Assembly (NCBI GenBank): GCA_029931975.1
Contig: JAOZQY010000014.1
Coordinates: 1-64,000, forward strand
Length of the DNA: 64,000 bases
Direction: 5' to 3'
Source: Bacteroidales bacterium
GTDB lineage: Bacteria > Bacteroidota > Bacteroidia > Bacteroidales > GCA-2748055
Both the position numbers and the translations under genes were made by a program. Position 1 is the first letter of the stretch, and the number at the start of each line of letters is the position of its first letter. Below the pieces are notes generated by a model, which saw only the letters and a program-made list of their open reading frames with translations, searched no databases and had not been told where the DNA came from. Positions 62,476 to 64,000 of the stretch are shown one piece after another.

Positions 62476-64000
62476 ATGATTACAAAAATGAAAAAGGTCA
62501 TGCTCCTGACACCAGATACCGCTCAGGATGTGGATATCGACCTTACCAGCTTAGGGCAGCTTGGAGTCGTGCATATTACACCATTTCAGCCTGCACAGGA
62601 CGAGTCAATCGAACGCGTTGTGGCCCGCATAAAACAATTGCAGACTGCAATTGCTGCCCTCGACCGCATCAGGGACGAGGCCGGATCTGACTCTGATTCT
62701 CTTGTATATATAGATTTCACAGACCTGGAAAGGGGAGACATTGCTATAATGGAGGAGATCTTACATGCTGAGAACAGACGCATTGAGCTTGAGAATCTAT
62801 TGGAGGAGCAGAATAGAGCAAGGGACTGGTACAGCAGATGGGGAAAGATAAGGGAAAAAGACCTGGAAGAACTCAGCGAGGCAGGTGTATCGATAAAACT
62901 CTATATGCTGGACAGGCGGGAATTGAAAGGAATTTCCGGTCGTGGCGATATTCAGCATATCGGGATGATTGATGATAAGTACCAAGCAGTTTTGTTTTCC
63001 GATACACCTGACAAGCGCCTGGAATTCGAAGATATCGCAATTCCCCCATACGCATTTGATGATCTGGAAGATAAGATAAGAAGTACCAGAGAGCAACTTA
63101 ATGGCATAGTGGATACACTGAAACAGTTGCATTCAAAAAAGCACATTTTGCAGGATGCCCTTGAGGAAAGAACCCGGCGCTTTGATGTGCGGAATATTCA
63201 ATATAGCGGCTTAGTTATTGAAAACCAGATCCGCTGTTGGAAAGGATTTATGCCGGAGCATGTCGTGGATGCATTTGTTGAAATGGCAGACGAAAACAGA
63301 TGGGGATACATTATTGAAGATCCATCAAAAGAGGATGCTGATGAGGTCCCAACCCTGATTCGTTCGCCAAGGTGGGCTGAACGCATTGGTCCAGTGATGA
63401 ATTTCATGGGACTTATTCCGGGCTATAAGGAAATTGATGTGTCAAAAATATTTATGCTATTTTTTACATTCTTCGCCGGTATCCTGGTGGGTGATGCAGG
63501 TTATGGCCTGATATTTTTGCTGATAACTCTATTGATGCATCGCAGGCAAAGATTTATTAAGAAAGTCGAATTTGAGCTTTTCTACACCCTGTCAGCCTCA
63601 ATTCTGGTATGGGGCATACTGACAGGCACTTATTTCGGATCCGAGGTAATTGCAGAAATTCCCCTCTTAAGGAGGCTCAGAATCAATAAACTGGCAAGTT
63701 TTGGGGGGGACAGCCTTGTGGTTCAGAAAGTGATGTTCCTTATCGGGGCTGTTCACCTGAGCATCGGCCGCTTACAACTTGCCTGGAAGTACAGCAACAG
63801 TGTAAAAGCTATTGCCCAGTTGGGCTGGGTAGCCATTATCTGGGGATTGAACCTGATAGTTAATCAGATGGTACTGGGTATTTCTGCCCCGGGAATAATG
63901 ATCTGGCTGTTTATTGGCGGAGCCCTGCTGATTGCTTTGTTTTCCAACCCCGATAAAAGCTTTTTTATGGGAATTCTTTCCTCTCTGGGCAGTTTACCCT
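62476..64000 (+). CDS. V-type ATPase subunit I, truncated by window edge
   Basis: Not in the ORF track because no stop lies inside the window. Translating from the ATG at 62476 (preceded by AAGGAGATAAAGGA) gives MITKMKKVMLLTPDTAQDVD..., open to the right edge: 508 codons. The N-terminal half is soluble and coiled (LGQLGVVHI, ILHAENRRIELENLLEEQNRARDWYSRW) and forms the stator arm. The membrane half begins near residue 310 with KIFMLFFTFFAGILVGDAGYGLIFLLI, the family signature GDAGYG, and continues with further helices. The essential arginine helix lies beyond the window. The proteolipid K subunit is presumably next. Confidence 0.9.
   Translation, partial: MITKMKKVMLLTPDTAQDVDIDLTSLGQLGVVHITPFQPAQDESIERVVARIKQLQTAIAALDRIRDEAGSDSDSLVYIDFTDLERGDIAIMEEILHAENRRIELENLLEEQNRARDWYSRWGKIREKDLEELSEAGVSIKLYMLDRRELKGISGRGDIQHIGMIDDKYQAVLFSDTPDKRLEFEDIAIPPYAFDDLEDKIRSTREQLNGIVDTLKQLHSKKHILQDALEERTRRFDVRNIQYSGLVIENQIRCWKGFMPEHVVDAFVEMADENRWGYIIEDPSKEDADEVPTLIRSPRWAERIGPVMNFMGLIPGYKEIDVSKIFMLFFTFFAGILVGDAGYGLIFLLITLLMHRRQRFIKKVEFELFYTLSASILVWGILTGTYFGSEVIAEIPLLRRLRINKLASFGGDSLVVQKVMFLIGAVHLSIGRLQLAWKYSNSVKAIAQLGWVAIIWGLNLIVNQMVLGISAPGIMIWLFIGGALLIALFSNPDKSFFMGILSSLGSLP

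Noticed and set aside
1-64000. CRISPR arrays, insertion sequences, prophage or toxin-antitoxin modules
   Set aside because: No regularly spaced repeats, transposase, integrase, phage structural or paired small toxin/antitoxin genes were found on either strand.

Overview
The window is a gene-dense chromosomal segment of a Bacteroidota bacterium, probably a Bacteroidales/Marinilabiliales-type anaerobe or facultative anaerobe. The clues are a type IX secretion (T9SS) type A sorting domain, promoter cores of the Bacteroidota form TTTG-N19..22-TAnnTTTG (clearest upstream of rpsP and sqr), ribosomal protein S16 with a long Ala/Glu-rich tail, TonB/M56 and two-component-propeller architectures, AsnA, two-subunit methylmalonyl-CoA mutase, PPi-type phosphofructokinases and a V-type ATPase. 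I see no insertion sequence, phage, CRISPR array or rRNA operon. There is one tRNA (Glu, anticodon TTC).

Layout. 1-7.4 kb: 3' end of an M56/TonB fusion protein, gmhA, then a small membrane protein, mutL, two rhomboid proteases and an EEP-family membrane protein in one run, closed by a convergent DUF434 gene. 7.5-10.5 kb: a SPOR-like lipoprotein and two tandem phosphofructokinases with PPi-type signatures. 10.7-15.9 kb: yidD, a zinc/manganese ABC importer (znuA-C-B), dapD, a GT4 glycosyltransferase and tsaC, mostly with overlapping ends. 16-18.5 kb: a DUF2807 protein, rimM, rpsP and a very short protein that is little more than a T9SS sorting domain. 18.6-23.2 kb: dnaE fused to an N-terminal proofreading exonuclease, then thioredoxin. 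23.2-28.7 kb: a two-gene operon of a secreted TPR/Ig-like/caspase protein and a double-propeller sensor with a cytoplasmic SpoIIE-type phosphatase. 28.8-32.4 kb: ribD diverging from prmC-recX-prfB, where prfB carries the classic +1 frameshift. 32.4-36 kb: a sulfide:quinone oxidoreductase-like operon (sqr, DUF1641, TusE/DsrC-like, DsrE-like) divergent from a Crp/Fnr regulator, with two FNR-like palindromes between them. 36.2-41.9 kb: a TetR-controlled envelope export module (outer membrane barrel, MacB/Lol-like ABC ATPase, two permeases, LolA-like carrier). 42-50.4 kb: a 4-TM protein, asnA, an OmpR-type two-component system, a BNR-repeat exoprotein, an ArsC-family protein, a lipoprotein and fumC. 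50.6-55.3 kb: both subunits of methylmalonyl-CoA mutase and an MBL-fold hydrolase. 55.5 kb: tRNA-Glu with promoter and terminator. 55.9-64 kb: two divergent universal-stress-type proteins followed by a V-type ATPase operon (A, B, E, DUF2764-like, D, I), cut off by the right edge.

How it fits together. FumC and methylmalonyl-CoA mutase fit a fumarate/succinate-to-propionate metabolism. PPi-linked phosphofructokinases and a V-type ATPase fit an energy-limited, possibly ion-gradient-coupled lifestyle, and the sqr cluster suggests sulfide exposure. The stretches most worth attention are the caspase/phosphatase operon, the sqr cluster with its operators, the TetR/ABC/LolA-like module and the rearranged V-ATPase locus. 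All functions are read from sequence patterns alone; no database search or structure prediction was run.
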